From positions 1 through 64,000 of the forward strand of contig JADPRS010000004.1 of NCBI GenBank assembly GCA_015686845.1: 64,000 bases of DNA. The letters are read 5' to 3'. The stretch is from Lutibacter sp. B2 (GTDB lineage Bacteria > Bacillota > Clostridia > Peptostreptococcales > Thermotaleaceae). Position numbers and translations under genes: made by a program. The notes beneath the pieces are model-generated. The model made no database searches. It saw nothing but the letters and a program-made list of their open reading frames with translations, and was not told the DNA's origin. Positions within the stretch are counted from its first letter, which is position 1, and every line of letters begins with the position of its first letter. Below, piece by piece: positions 38,081-46,220 of the stretch.

Positions 38081-38305
38081 ATGAAAAAGGTAGTAATTTA
38101 TACAAGTAACACTTGACCACATTGCTTTACTGCAAAGGATTACCTTTCGGAGAAAGGTATAGATTATGAAGAGAAGAATATTCAAACAGACACAAGTGCT
38201 AGAAAAGAATTAATGAAGAAGGGACATATGGGTGTACCTGTTATTATGGTAGATGATGAAGAAGTAGTAGGATTTGATAAAGCAAGATTAGAAAAATTAT
38301 TATAA
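38081..38305 (+). CDS. selenocysteine-containing glutaredoxin / NrdH-like redoxin
   Basis: A 74-residue glutaredoxin-fold protein read through an in-frame UGA at 38114-38116 (codon 12). The frame is [22 protein letters not shown], so the usual CPHC active site is UPHC with Cys15 as resolving residue. The later [12 protein letters not shown] (TVP-loop equivalent) and GFDKARL are typical of glutaredoxins. AAGGAG precedes ATG 38081 and the frame runs to TAA 38305. A CCTTT-CGGAG-AAAGG stem-loop lies 26 bases after the UGA, the right distance for a bacterial SECIS. Selenocysteine glutaredoxins are known from Alkaliphilus-type clostridia. A standard gene caller would miss this gene. Confidence 0.92.
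38143..38157 (+). promoter_or_regulatory. candidate SECIS stem-loop of the glutaredoxin
   Basis: CCTTT / AAAGG stem with loop CGGAG carrying G at its second position. The loop begins 32 bases after the UGA, inside the 16-37 base window of known bacterial SECIS elements. Confidence 0.65.
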
Positions 38306-38309
38306 ATAT

Positions 38310-38339
38310 AAATCCCAGTTAGTTATTTAACTGGGATTT
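38310..38339 (+). terminator. hairpin terminator
   Basis: AAATCCCAGTTA / TAACTGGGATTT stem directly after the glutaredoxin, with only a short T stretch. Confidence 0.7.
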
Positions 38340-38384
38340 GCTACTTTAGAAATAGTAATCTCTAATAAAATATGTTGCTGATAA

Positions 38385-38441
38385 TTGACAAAATTAAGAC
38401 GTTGCTTTATGATCAAAGCATACCCCTGGCGCAAGGGGGGT
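38385..38441 (+). promoter_or_regulatory. promoter followed by a G/C-rich inverted repeat (CsoR/CstR-like operator)
   Basis: TTGACA (38385-38390) and TATGAT (38408-38413) are 17 bases apart. Six bases later ATACCCC (38420-38426) faces GGGGGGT (38435-38441). The layout copies that of the copA promoter in this window. The repressor, if any, is unknown. Confidence 0.6.
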
Positions 38442-38458
38442 GCGGAGGAGGATTTGAA

Positions 38459-39040
38459 ATGGTACATAAATTTGATGAAAAGAAAATGAAAAAATTAGAT
38501 AATCCAGAGAGAAGAAAAATAATGCCAGCAAAAGAAATATTAATAAATCTTGGACTAAAAGAAGAGGATACGTTTGCAGACATAGGATGCGGTATAGGTT
38601 ATTTTTCTCTTCCAGCATGCAAAATAGTCGGAGAAACAGGGCAAGTATATGGAATAGATATTTCTGATGTAATGCTTACTGAATGTAAGAAAAAAATAGA
38701 TGAACTAGAAATAAAAAATATGAAGTTACTTAAGTCAACGGAGTATTCATTGGGTATAAAATCTAAAGAAATCAGCTTTGCTTTTATGTGTAATGTATTA
38801 CACGAAGTAGAGGACAAGGAAAAATTCATAAAAGAAATTAAAGAGACATTAAAAGAAAAAGGAAAATTGGCTATAATAGATTGGCAGAAAAAAGAGACGA
38901 AAAAAGGTCCACCAATAGAAGACAGATTAGAGAAAGAGGAAGTAAAGAAATTATTAAAGAACCATGGATTTGTAAATATAAAAATAATGGATATTGAGGA
39001 AGAATTTTATTCTTTGATAGGAACAATTGATTTTGAATAA
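38459..39040 (+). CDS. class I SAM-dependent methyltransferase
   Basis: A 193-residue small methyltransferase with SAM motif I FADIGCGIGYFSLPA, motif II YGIDISDVM, a CNVLHEVED post-motif and a C-terminal FVNIKIMDIEEEF. It resembles UbiE-like enzymes in length and motif spacing but lacks the cysteines of arsenite methyltransferases. GGAGGAGG precedes ATG 38459; the reading frame extends 29 codons upstream through the promoter, so a longer start is unlikely. The promoter carries a G/C-rich inverted repeat, hinting at control by a metal- or sulfur-sensing CsoR-family repressor. Substrate unknown. Confidence 0.85.
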   Translation: MVHKFDEKKMKKLDNPERRKIMPAKEILINLGLKEEDTFADIGCGIGYFSLPACKIVGETGQVYGIDISDVMLTECKKKIDELEIKNMKLLKSTEYSLGIKSKEISFAFMCNVLHEVEDKEKFIKEIKETLKEKGKLAIIDWQKKETKKGPPIEDRLEKEEVKKLLKNHGFVNIKIMDIEEEFYSLIGTIDFE

Positions 39041-39043
39041 CAA

Positions 39044-39079
39044 CGTACACTCTGCTTTTTTAGTAGAGTGTTGTATTTT
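39044..39079 (+). terminator. hairpin terminator
   Basis: ACACTCT / AGAGTGT stem with a T-rich 11-base loop, then TGTATTTTA. Confidence 0.6.
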
Positions 39080-39209
39080 AATGTAGTAAATATACAAGAT
39101 GTTACATGTTATACTTTAGCAGTTATAGATATAATTACCATGGATTGAGATGTATAAATTTTATATAATATAGAAGGATTACATTTCGGTTACAAAAGGA
39201 GATTTATCA

Positions 39210-39965
39210 ATGAATAAGAAAAAGATTATTACTGCAATGATCAGTTTGAGTTTGCTAATCCAACCTATTATGACAACCAATGTTTATGCCAATGCTACAT
39301 ACACTTCTGTAAAAACTTTAAAAAACGAAATGCGTGGACAATCAGTTGTAGATCTTCAAAATAAGCTAAAAGAAGTAGGCTATTTTAGTGGTAATTCAAC
39401 AGGATACTTTGGAAGTATTACACAAGCATCTGTAAAGAAGTTTCAAAGAGATCATAACTTAGTAGCTGATGGCATTGCAGGTAGACAAACCTTTAGCATA
39501 CTGAATAGTAAAAATGGACAAACAACGGAAGTATCAAGGGGTACATCATCTGGAATTTATGAATGGACATGGTTTAAAAAGATTACAAATATTATTCCTA
39601 GAGGAACGGTTTACAAAGTAACGGACGTAAAAACAGGCAAACAATTTTATGTAAAAAGAACCTATGGAACAAATCATGCTGATTCAGAAACCCTTACAAA
39701 AGAGGATACGAATGTAATGAAAGGATTATATAATAATAGATGGTCTTGGGAAAGAAGACCCATTGTTGTAGAAGTGAATGGATTGAAAATTCCAGCATCA
39801 ATGGCAGGAATGCCTCATGGAACACATTTTATAAGAGACAATAATATGTATGGGCATTTTGATGTTCATTTTTTACTTAGTAAAACCCATGGAAGTAATA
39901 AAGTTGACCCGAAGCATCAAAATGCTATAAAAATTGCTAGAGAATTTTTACAAGGTATAAGATAA
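39210..39965 (+). CDS. secreted peptidoglycan-binding protein with uncharacterised C-terminal domain
   Basis: A signal peptide (about 1-28, cleavage near YANA) is followed by a PG_binding_1 domain (about 33-98: MRGQSVVDLQNKLKEVGYF, DGIAGRQTFSIL). The C-terminal 140 residues carry conserved-looking polar motifs (YGTNHADSETLT, MAGMPHGTHF, MYGHFDVHFLLSKTHGSN) with several His and Asp residues. They could form a metal-dependent or transpeptidase-like site, but I do not recognise the fold firmly. AAAGGAG precedes ATG 39210. It probably acts on the cell wall or spore cortex. A very strong terminator follows. Confidence 0.82.
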   Translation: MNKKKIITAMISLSLLIQPIMTTNVYANATYTSVKTLKNEMRGQSVVDLQNKLKEVGYFSGNSTGYFGSITQASVKKFQRDHNLVADGIAGRQTFSILNSKNGQTTEVSRGTSSGIYEWTWFKKITNIIPRGTVYKVTDVKTGKQFYVKRTYGTNHADSETLTKEDTNVMKGLYNNRWSWERRPIVVEVNGLKIPASMAGMPHGTHFIRDNNMYGHFDVHFLLSKTHGSNKVDPKHQNAIKIAREFLQGIR

Positions 39966-39973
39966 TGACCTGT

Positions 39974-40021
39974 AAAAATAAAACGTAGACATAGTACCAC
40001 TATGTCTACGTTTTATTTTTA
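39974..40021 (+). terminator. strong rho-independent terminator
   Basis: A stem of about 22 bp around AAAACGTAGACATAGT and its complement, with a three-base loop and a T-run. Confidence 0.92.
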
Positions 40022-40112
40022 TCGTATATAAGGAAATTTTTGATAATAAGTTTGAAAAAATATATATAAAATTATATACTATTTCATATAAAGAAAAATA
40101 TGGAGGAAAAAG

Positions 40113-41237
40113 ATGAAAAAAAGTATAATTTTTACATTTATATTCATTTTATTAACGACGCTATTCGTGAATGCACAGGCAAATGAAGAAATAGAAGAAC
40201 CTAAAAGTTATTCAGAAACAGCAATTGTTATGTCTGCAGAAAAGATTGAAGAACAAATGAATTCAGTAGAACCCATTGAACAAACACAGCAGGTGAAACT
40301 TGAAATAACCAGTGGGAAGTATAAAGGAGAATCGTTTGAAATCATTAATGTACTATCTGGAAATTATGCTTTTGATATACCTGTAAAAGTTGGAGATAAA
40401 GTGGTTGTAGTAATAGAAGAACTAGAAGATTACAATATACAAGTATCTATTGTAGAATATGTAAGAAAAGATTATATTGTATATTTATGTATTGTGTTTG
40501 TAATACTTATTCTTTTAGTAGGAAGGATGAAAGGGTTAAAGGCTACGATTACATTGGCACTTACAATGTTTGCCATTGTAAAAATTCTTCTTCCTATGAT
40601 TCTAAAGGGGGTTAATCCTATTCCTATTACTATTTTAATAGCAGTAGGGATTACAATTATTACTATGTTTATTATTGGAGGATTTAATAGTAAAAGTATT
40701 GCAGCCATTGCAGGAACTACTGGAGGGGTATTAACTGCGGGACTCATTGCATATTGGATAGGAAGTAAAGTAAGACTTACCGGTCTTGGCAGTGAAGAAG
40801 CAACCATGCTTTTATATATTCCTCAGGGGGTAAAATTTAACTTTAGAAGTCTCTTGTTCTCGGGGATTATAATAGGATCATTAGGGGCTGTAATGGATAT
40901 AGGAATGTCTATTGCATCTGCTATGGAAGAAATATATAAGGCGAATCAAGATATGACTAGAAAAGAATTATTTACTTCTGGTATGAATGTAGGAAAAGAT
41001 GTAATGGGGACCATGACAAATACGTTGATTTTGGCATATACTGGAAGTTCTATTCCTCTGCTGTTATTGTTTATGGCATATGAAACTTCTATGATAAAAA
41101 TATTGAATCTAGATATGGTTGCTACAGAAATTATTCGTTCTTTAGCGGGCAGCATAGGATTAATTCTTACGATTCCTATTACAGCATTAGTAGCAAGTAC
41201 ATTAATGAAAAGTAAAAAAAATCAAACGGATGCGTAA
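40113..41237 (+). CDS. YibE/F family membrane protein
   Basis: A 374-residue membrane protein of the YibE/F family, function not established. A signal-like first helix (about 4-22) is followed by an extracytoplasmic region of about 100 residues, then seven or so transmembrane helices. The family core VRLTGLGSEEATMLLYIPQGV and GAVMDIGMSIASAMEEI is present. GGAGG precedes ATG 40113. It stands alone, with a terminator overlapping its stop codon. Confidence 0.88.
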   Translation: MKKSIIFTFIFILLTTLFVNAQANEEIEEPKSYSETAIVMSAEKIEEQMNSVEPIEQTQQVKLEITSGKYKGESFEIINVLSGNYAFDIPVKVGDKVVVVIEELEDYNIQVSIVEYVRKDYIVYLCIVFVILILLVGRMKGLKATITLALTMFAIVKILLPMILKGVNPIPITILIAVGITIITMFIIGGFNSKSIAAIAGTTGGVLTAGLIAYWIGSKVRLTGLGSEEATMLLYIPQGVKFNFRSLLFSGIIIGSLGAVMDIGMSIASAMEEIYKANQDMTRKELFTSGMNVGKDVMGTMTNTLILAYTGSSIPLLLLFMAYETSMIKILNLDMVATEIIRSLAGSIGLILTIPITALVASTLMKSKKNQTDA

Positions 41238-41256
41238 GGACCATCCGTTTTTTATG
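41224..41256 (+). terminator. rho-independent terminator
   Basis: AAACGGATG / CATCCGTTT stem and T-run; the stem includes the last codons of the YibE/F gene. Confidence 0.82.
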
Positions 41257-41349
41257 TGACTTTAGAGGTGTAAAGTTAAATAACAATGGATTTATGTTAG
41301 AAAATATGATATTATAGACTCTGCAATGTATACTTTTTGTCAAAAAGAG

Positions 41350-41364
41350 AAATTTCTGACATTT
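41350..41364 (+). promoter_or_regulatory. possible CodY box upstream of abgT
   Basis: AAATTTCTGACATTT matches the CodY consensus AATTTTCWGAAAATT at 12 of 15 positions. It lies about 90 bases before the transporter start. In such AT-rich DNA this match is only suggestive. Confidence 0.3.
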
Positions 41365-41455
41365 TGTGCTATTATCTATAATGGAACAAATGATGATACA
41401 TGGAATTATCAGAAGATTACCTTTTTAGAAATAATTCAACACAAGGAGGAATAAC

Positions 41456-43024
41456 ATGTCAAAGACAACAAAAGCTATTCAACCAAAAAAGAAGAATCTA
41501 TTCGGAAAATTTCTTGATATGGTTGAGGTAGTAGGGAACAGAATGCCACATCCGGCAACTATTTTTGTATTACTAAGTATTGCAATCGTTATTATTTCGC
41601 ATATTGTAGCAAAAGCAGGTGTATCTATTCCATATACAATGATTGATAGATATACACATGAAGTAAAGGATACCACTATAAATGCAGTTAGTTTATGGAC
41701 GCCAGATGGTATTCGATTTATGTTCTCAAAGGCAGTAACTAATTTTACGGGATTTGAGCCTTTAGGAACCGTACTTGTAGCAATGCTTGGTGTTGGTGTT
41801 GCAGAAGGAACAGGACTTATTTCAGCATTATTAAAAAGAGTAGTATTAAGTGCACCAAAGAGCTTGATTACGATTATCGTAATATTAGCAGGAATCATGT
41901 CAAATATAGCATCAGATGCAGGATACGTTGTATTAGTTCCACTTGGAGCAATCGTATTTTTAAGCTTTGGACGTCATCCACTTGCAGGTATTGCAGCAGC
42001 ATTTGCTGGTGTTTCAGGAGGATTTAGTGCCAACTTACTTATAGGAACATTAGATCCACTATTAAGTGGAATTAGTACGGAAGCAGCAAGATTTATTGAT
42101 CCGGAATATATGGTAAATCCTACTGGAAACTGGTATTTTATGATTGTTTCAACGTTCCTTATAACAGCCATAGGTACTTATGTTACAGAGAGAATTGTTG
42201 AGCCAAGACTGGGTGAGTATAAGGGAGATGCAGAGGTAGATTTACATGATCTATCAAAACAAGAGAACAAAGGGCTTGTAGCAGCATTTATATCATTATT
42301 AGTATTTATAGGTATAATCGTAGCATTGGTAGCACCAGAAAATGGAATATTAAGAGAACCTGAAACTGGAGCAATATTAGGACATACTCCATTTATGGAA
42401 GGATTAGTTCCGATTATTATGTTCTTCTTCTTAGTACCAGGGGTAACATATGGTATTTTTGCAAAAACGATTAAGAATGATAAAGATATAGCAAAAGCTA
42501 TGGGAAAAGCAATGGCTGGTATGGGCGGATACCTTGTACTTACTTTTGCAGCAGCACAATTTGTTGCATATTTTAAATATACACATTTAGGTACGATATT
42601 AGCAGTAAAAGGTGCAGAATTCTTAAAAACTACAGGGCTGATAGGATTTCCATTAATTATAGGATTTATTATAGTATCAGCATTCCTTAACATGTTTATG
42701 GGTTCTGCTTCAGCAAAATGGGCGATTATGGCACCGGTATTTGTACCAATGTTTATGAAATTGGGTTATTCACCAGAATTTACACAAGTAGCGTATAGAA
42801 TTGGAGATTCAACAACAAATATCATTTCTCCATTAATGTCATATTTTGCAGTAATCGTTGCATTTGCACAAAAATATGATAAAGACACTGGAGTGGGTAC
42901 TTTAATTTCTACAATGGTTCCATTCTTTGCATTGTTTTTAATTGGTTGGTCACTATTATTAGCAGTTTGGTATTTTGTAGGAGCACCTCTTGGACCAGAT
43001 GCATTTATACATTTAAAAATGTAG
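41456..43024 (+). CDS. AbgT family transporter
   Basis: A 522-residue membrane carrier of the AbgT family, whose members move p-aminobenzoyl-glutamate, short peptides or sulfonamide drugs. Family motifs include NRMPHPATIF near the N-terminus, SNIASDAGYVVLVPLGAIVF, GVSGGFSANLLIGTLDPLL and a C-terminal GDSTTNIISPLMSYF. AAGGAGG precedes ATG 41456. The next gene is an M20 metallopeptidase, matching the usual pairing of an AbgT carrier with a hydrolase that cleaves the imported compound. A terminator lies between them, so they may be separate transcripts. Confidence 0.93.
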   Translation: MSKTTKAIQPKKKNLFGKFLDMVEVVGNRMPHPATIFVLLSIAIVIISHIVAKAGVSIPYTMIDRYTHEVKDTTINAVSLWTPDGIRFMFSKAVTNFTGFEPLGTVLVAMLGVGVAEGTGLISALLKRVVLSAPKSLITIIVILAGIMSNIASDAGYVVLVPLGAIVFLSFGRHPLAGIAAAFAGVSGGFSANLLIGTLDPLLSGISTEAARFIDPEYMVNPTGNWYFMIVSTFLITAIGTYVTERIVEPRLGEYKGDAEVDLHDLSKQENKGLVAAFISLLVFIGIIVALVAPENGILREPETGAILGHTPFMEGLVPIIMFFFLVPGVTYGIFAKTIKNDKDIAKAMGKAMAGMGGYLVLTFAAAQFVAYFKYTHLGTILAVKGAEFLKTTGLIGFPLIIGFIIVSAFLNMFMGSASAKWAIMAPVFVPMFMKLGYSPEFTQVAYRIGDSTTNIISPLMSYFAVIVAFAQKYDKDTGVGTLISTMVPFFALFLIGWSLLLAVWYFVGAPLGPDAFIHLKM

Positions 43025-43026
43025 TA

Positions 43027-43056
43027 CAAAAGACATCCACTTGGATGTCTTTTGTT
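43027..43056 (+). terminator. rho-independent terminator
   Basis: CAAAAGACATCC / GGATGTCTTTTG stem after the AbgT gene. Confidence 0.85.
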
Positions 43057-43115
43057 GAATGTGATTATAAGGTATACTATATATGAAATAATTTTCCAAA
43101 AATGGAGGAGATAAA

Positions 43116-44225
43116 ATGATTAATAAAGAAAGAATTCTAGATAATTTTTTAGGGTATGTACAGATGGAGAGTGAATCAAGAAATGAAGAGAATTTTTCAA
43201 AAGTAATAAGAAAAGAACTTCAAGATTTAGGCTTTGAGGTATACGTAGATGAAGCAGGTAAAAAAGCAGGTTCAAATACTGGAAATATAATCGCTAAATT
43301 AAAAGGGACAAAGGATGCAGAACCTATTTTATTTAGCAGTCATATGGACACAGTGGTACCTGGTAAAAAAATCAAACCAGTTATTAAGGATGGCGTAATA
43401 TATAGTGATGGGACAACTATATTAGGTGGAGATGATAAAGCGGGCGTAGCTGCGATTATAGAAGCTGTAAAAACAATGAAAGAAAATAATATTGCACATG
43501 GACCGATTGAAATCGTATTTAGTATATGCGAAGAAGTAGGGTTACTTGGAGCTAAAAATTTAGAGTACGATAAAATTGAAGCAAAGACTGCATTTGTACT
43601 AGATAGTGGTGGCGAACCAGGACAAATTATTATAAAAGCACCTGCACAAGATAAAATCGAAGTAACCGTTATTGGGAAATCTGCACATGCAGGCGTTGCA
43701 CCAGAAGAAGGAATTAGTGCTATTCAGGTAGCTGCATCAGCAATCAATAGAATGAAATTATTGAGAATTGATGAGGAAACTACAGCAAATATAGGGATGA
43801 TAGAGGGCGGAAAGGCAACCAATATTGTATGTCCTGAGGTTAAAATAACAGCAGAAGCAAGAAGTTTGAGCAATGAAAAATTAGATAGACAAACAGCACA
43901 TATGGTAGCGTGCTTTAAAGAAGCAGCAAAAGAGTTTGGCGTGGAAGTAGAAATAAATACACCTCGTTCTTATGGCGCACTTAACGTAGATGAAAATGAT
44001 CCTATTGTAAACATCGCAAAAAAAGCTTGTGAAGCCATAGATGTTACACCGTTTACAGCAGCATCTGGTGGTGGAAGTGATACAAATATATTAAATGAAA
44101 ATGGAATAAAGGCAGTAAACTTAGGAATAGGCATGAAGAAGTGTCATACATTAGAAGAACATATTTCTATTCAAGATTTAGAAAATGGTGCAAGATTAGT
44201 ATTGTCAATTATTCAAACTGTATAA
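43116..44225 (+). CDS. M20 family metallopeptidase, PepT-like
   Basis: A cytosolic dizinc aminopeptidase or amidohydrolase, 369 residues. Ligand motifs are SSHMDTV (His76, Asp78), GGDDKAG (Asp106), ICEEVGLLG (Glu139, Glu140), VLDSGGEPG and a C-terminal CHTLEEH. A dimerisation domain lies about 180-295. The layout fits the tripeptide aminopeptidase T group. GGAGG precedes ATG 43116. It follows the AbgT transporter and probably hydrolyses what that carrier imports. Confidence 0.92.
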   Translation: MINKERILDNFLGYVQMESESRNEENFSKVIRKELQDLGFEVYVDEAGKKAGSNTGNIIAKLKGTKDAEPILFSSHMDTVVPGKKIKPVIKDGVIYSDGTTILGGDDKAGVAAIIEAVKTMKENNIAHGPIEIVFSICEEVGLLGAKNLEYDKIEAKTAFVLDSGGEPGQIIIKAPAQDKIEVTVIGKSAHAGVAPEEGISAIQVAASAINRMKLLRIDEETTANIGMIEGGKATNIVCPEVKITAEARSLSNEKLDRQTAHMVACFKEAAKEFGVEVEINTPRSYGALNVDENDPIVNIAKKACEAIDVTPFTAASGGGSDTNILNENGIKAVNLGIGMKKCHTLEEHISIQDLENGARLVLSIIQTV

Positions 44226-44227
44226 TC

Positions 44228-44266
44228 AAAAAATCTCCAGAAATTTCTGGAGATTTTTTATTTATC
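44228..44266. terminator. bidirectional terminator
   Basis: AAAAAATCTCCAG / CTGGAGATTTTTT stem with a 6-base AAATTT loop. It serves the M20 gene (+) and overlaps the end of a small minus-strand ORF. Confidence 0.88.
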
Positions 44267-44423
44267 TTAAAGTTTTTTTAAAGTCATTCCATAATATTTT
44301 TTTTAATGAATTTCTATTGTTTGCAGATTTTTCTTCAAACAAATCAAGTATCAAGCAATCTGCTATTTCATTTCCAGTAAAAACTCTTTTTGTTGGTTGA
44401 CCTAAATTTTTGTACATATTCAT
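44262..44423 (-). CDS. small hypothetical protein (53 aa) downstream of a cobalamin riboswitch
   Basis: A minus-strand ORF of 53 codons with a good AGGAGG 7 bases before ATG 44423 and a stop inside the shared terminator. The product starts MNMYKNLGQPTKRVFTGNEI and contains one cysteine, an acidic stretch DLFEEK and a basic tail; no membrane helix. I recognise no family. It lies downstream of a cobalamin riboswitch on the same strand, with one other tiny ORF between. It could be a real small protein or the leftover of a larger gene. Confidence 0.55.
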   Translation of the reverse strand: MNMYKNLGQPTKRVFTGNEIADCLILDLFEEKSANNRNSLKKILWNDFKKTLR

Positions 44424-44455
44424 GTGAATACCTCCTAGGATTAGTATATATTTGT

Positions 44456-44590
44456 TTATTTAATACAGTCACCTAATATTGGAGGTTCTGGAAAGTGGCC
44501 ATAAGAAACAAACTTTAACAAAATTATATAGTTATCTGTAAACAGATCATTTAAGGAGAATTCAATTAGATTGTTTCTATAAAGATACAT
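44456..44590 (-). CDS. very small ORF (44 aa) with sequestered ribosome site
   Basis: A minus-strand ORF beginning MYLYRNNLIEFSLNDLF at ATG 44590, with AGGAGG 10 bases upstream. An earlier ATG, better spaced, opens a frame of only nine codons. A 20-base inverted repeat (44485-44504 with 44595-44615) can pair the ribosome site with the distal part of the ORF, hiding it. It may be a leader peptide, a structured RNA rather than a gene, or a remnant. Confidence 0.35.
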   Translation of the reverse strand: MYLYRNNLIEFSLNDLFTDNYIILLKFVSYGHFPEPPILGDCIK

Positions 44591-44615
44591 GGCATTATGG
44601 CCTCCTTTCCAGAAC
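44485..44615 (-). repeat. inverted repeat covering the small-ORF ribosome site
   Basis: GTTCTGGAAAG-GGCCATAA arms at 44485-44504 and 44595-44615 match as an inverted pair in about 19 of 21 positions. In minus-strand RNA the second arm includes AAGGAGG and would be paired. Confidence 0.7.
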
Positions 44616-44631
44616 TTATGGGATAAATTAT

Positions 44632-44656
44632 AAAAACCCTGTCAAAAGACAGGGTA
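44632..44656 (-). terminator. intrinsic terminator of the cobalamin leader
   Basis: On the minus strand ACCCTGTC-TTTT-GACAGGGT is followed by TTTTTATAA, about 80 bases after the aptamer. It is the likely off-state of the riboswitch. Confidence 0.8.
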
Positions 44657-44734
44657 ATAAGCACAGAGCAATAGTATAGAATAAAACGCTATAAAATCCG
44701 TGAGTATCCTGCTCTTCCCGCCGAAGAACGGTTG

Positions 44735-44905
44735 CGATACTAAAGGTAGGTCTCCTGACTTATAATTCATCCTACTTCCTCTTACCTTCCCGTTTTCACA
44801 GTGGTATGAATGAGGTTTCGTCATTATTTACAGTAGCGGGGGCTGTGTTGGAATTGCACCAAGCTTCCCTATTAAACCGAATGAACGGTACCTAAAGTAT
44901 ATGCG
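44735..44905 (-). promoter_or_regulatory. cobalamin (B12) riboswitch
   Basis: The minus strand shows the whole set of conserved blocks in order: GGGAAGCTTGGTGCAATTCC, ACACAGCCCCCGCTACTGTAA, GACGAAACCTCA, CCACTG, GGGAAGG, and GTCAGGAGACCTACC (the B12 box region and closing segments). A terminator follows downstream. No recognisable B12 transport or synthesis gene follows; only two tiny ORFs precede the convergent M20 gene. Confidence 0.93.
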
Positions 44906-45185
44906 ATATTTAACTAAGAATCATTATATAATGGAATATAATAGAAGTCAATATATATTTATACAAATTGAAAATAAAACATTCATAATGGATGAATTTT
45001 GAGCTGGAATATCTATGGATTATAGGAATAAGAAATAAATTAAAACATATTTATAAAAAGAGAGAGACTTAGTTGCGTGATGGGTAAATATAGAGTAAAA
45101 TCTTACATATAATTAATGAAGAGTAAGAATATGTAATACATAAAATGATTACAGAAATAAAGGTGGGAATAAGGAGATGAGTAAG
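44906..45185. other. gene-free stretch
   Basis: AT-rich DNA that should hold the divergent promoters for the cobalamin leader (-) and the activase cluster (+). I see no ORF, clear hairpin or recognised RNA motif. AAGGAG before the first activase-related gene is the only firm signal. Confidence 0.5.
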
Positions 45186-46220
45186 ATGAAAGTGGGAATA
45201 CCGAGGGCGTTATTGCATTATTACTATTATCCCTTTTTTAAGACGTTATTTGATGAGTTAAATATAGAAACCATTGTATCGAATCCAACCACTAAGGAAA
45301 TTATGAACAAAGGAATAGAACATTCTGTTGCTGAAATATGCGTTCCTATGAAAGTATTTTCAGGACATGTGGCAGAATTAGTGGATGAGGTAGATTATAT
45401 TTTTATTCCAAGAATGATTTCTATATCAAAATATGAATATTTCTGCCCTAAATTCATGGGACTACCAGATATGATTAGATATACAATACCTGGTGTAAAG
45501 GAAAAAATAGTAAGTCCTAAAATAGATGTGGCAGATGAAAATATAGCAAAGGCTAAGTATTATGGAGAGTTTAAGAAAAAACTAGGGGTCAAAGAAAAAG
45601 AATTACAGAAAGCGCTAAAAATTGCCTATGGAAAGTGGAACGATTTTAGAAATTATAGTAAAGAAGGACATACATTAGTAGAGGCACTTGATGGTTTTGA
45701 TCAAAATCATTATGAGGTTTCAAATACAAAAAATGATGAGATTATTACGATTGGGTTATTAGGATATGTATATAATATTTATGATGAATATGTTAGTATG
45801 AATATTATTGAAAAGTTAAAGGATTTAAAGATTAGAGTTGTAACCTTTGAAATGCTTGATGAACATGCATTAACAAAATCACTTACAGATCTGAAAAAAG
45901 TTCCATTTTGGACATTTAGTAATAAACTATTAGGTGCAGGATATTGTTTTTATGAAGATGAAAATATAGATGGAATTGTTCATATAACAGCTTTTGGATG
46001 TGGACCAGATTCTATGATCGGAAAAATATTAGAACTAGATAGTGATCAATATAAGAAGCCCTTTATGACCATTAGAGTAGATGAACATAGTGGAGAAAAT
46101 CATCTTCAAACTAGAATAGAAGCTTTTGCAGATATGATTAAAAGAAAGAAGATTAATCTAGGGGGTGGTACGGTCAATGAAAATAACATTTCCTTATATG
46201 GGAACACCGCTTGTATATAA
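45186..46220 (+). CDS. acyl-CoA dehydratase activase-related protein (DUF2229-like), first
   Basis: A 344-residue protein of the DUF2229 / CoA-dehydratase-related group. It starts KVGIPRALLHYYYYPFF and contains the family pattern EICVPMKVFSGHV with conserved Cys, PRMISISKYEYFCPKFMGLP and a C-terminal HITAFGCGPDSM with ENHLQTRIEAF. The Cys positions resemble those that hold an Fe-S cluster in 2-hydroxyacyl-CoA dehydratase subunits. ATG 45186 has AAGGAG 9 bases upstream; ATG 45177 abuts it. It overlaps the next gene by 44 bases, and a BadF-type activase follows. The substrate is unknown. Confidence 0.82.
   Translation: MKVGIPRALLHYYYYPFFKTLFDELNIETIVSNPTTKEIMNKGIEHSVAEICVPMKVFSGHVAELVDEVDYIFIPRMISISKYEYFCPKFMGLPDMIRYTIPGVKEKIVSPKIDVADENIAKAKYYGEFKKKLGVKEKELQKALKIAYGKWNDFRNYSKEGHTLVEALDGFDQNHYEVSNTKNDEIITIGLLGYVYNIYDEYVSMNIIEKLKDLKIRVVTFEMLDEHALTKSLTDLKKVPFWTFSNKLLGAGYCFYEDENIDGIVHITAFGCGPDSMIGKILELDSDQYKKPFMTIRVDEHSGENHLQTRIEAFADMIKRKKINLGGGTVNENNISLYGNTACI

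Noticed and set aside
42178-42693. 171-codon minus-strand ORF opposite abgT
   Set aside because: It is a long shadow frame of a well-supported membrane transporter gene with no ribosome site.
44642-44824. 60-codon minus-strand ORF inside the cobalamin leader
   Set aside because: It lies wholly within the conserved riboswitch blocks and expression platform and has no ribosome site; coding is incidental.
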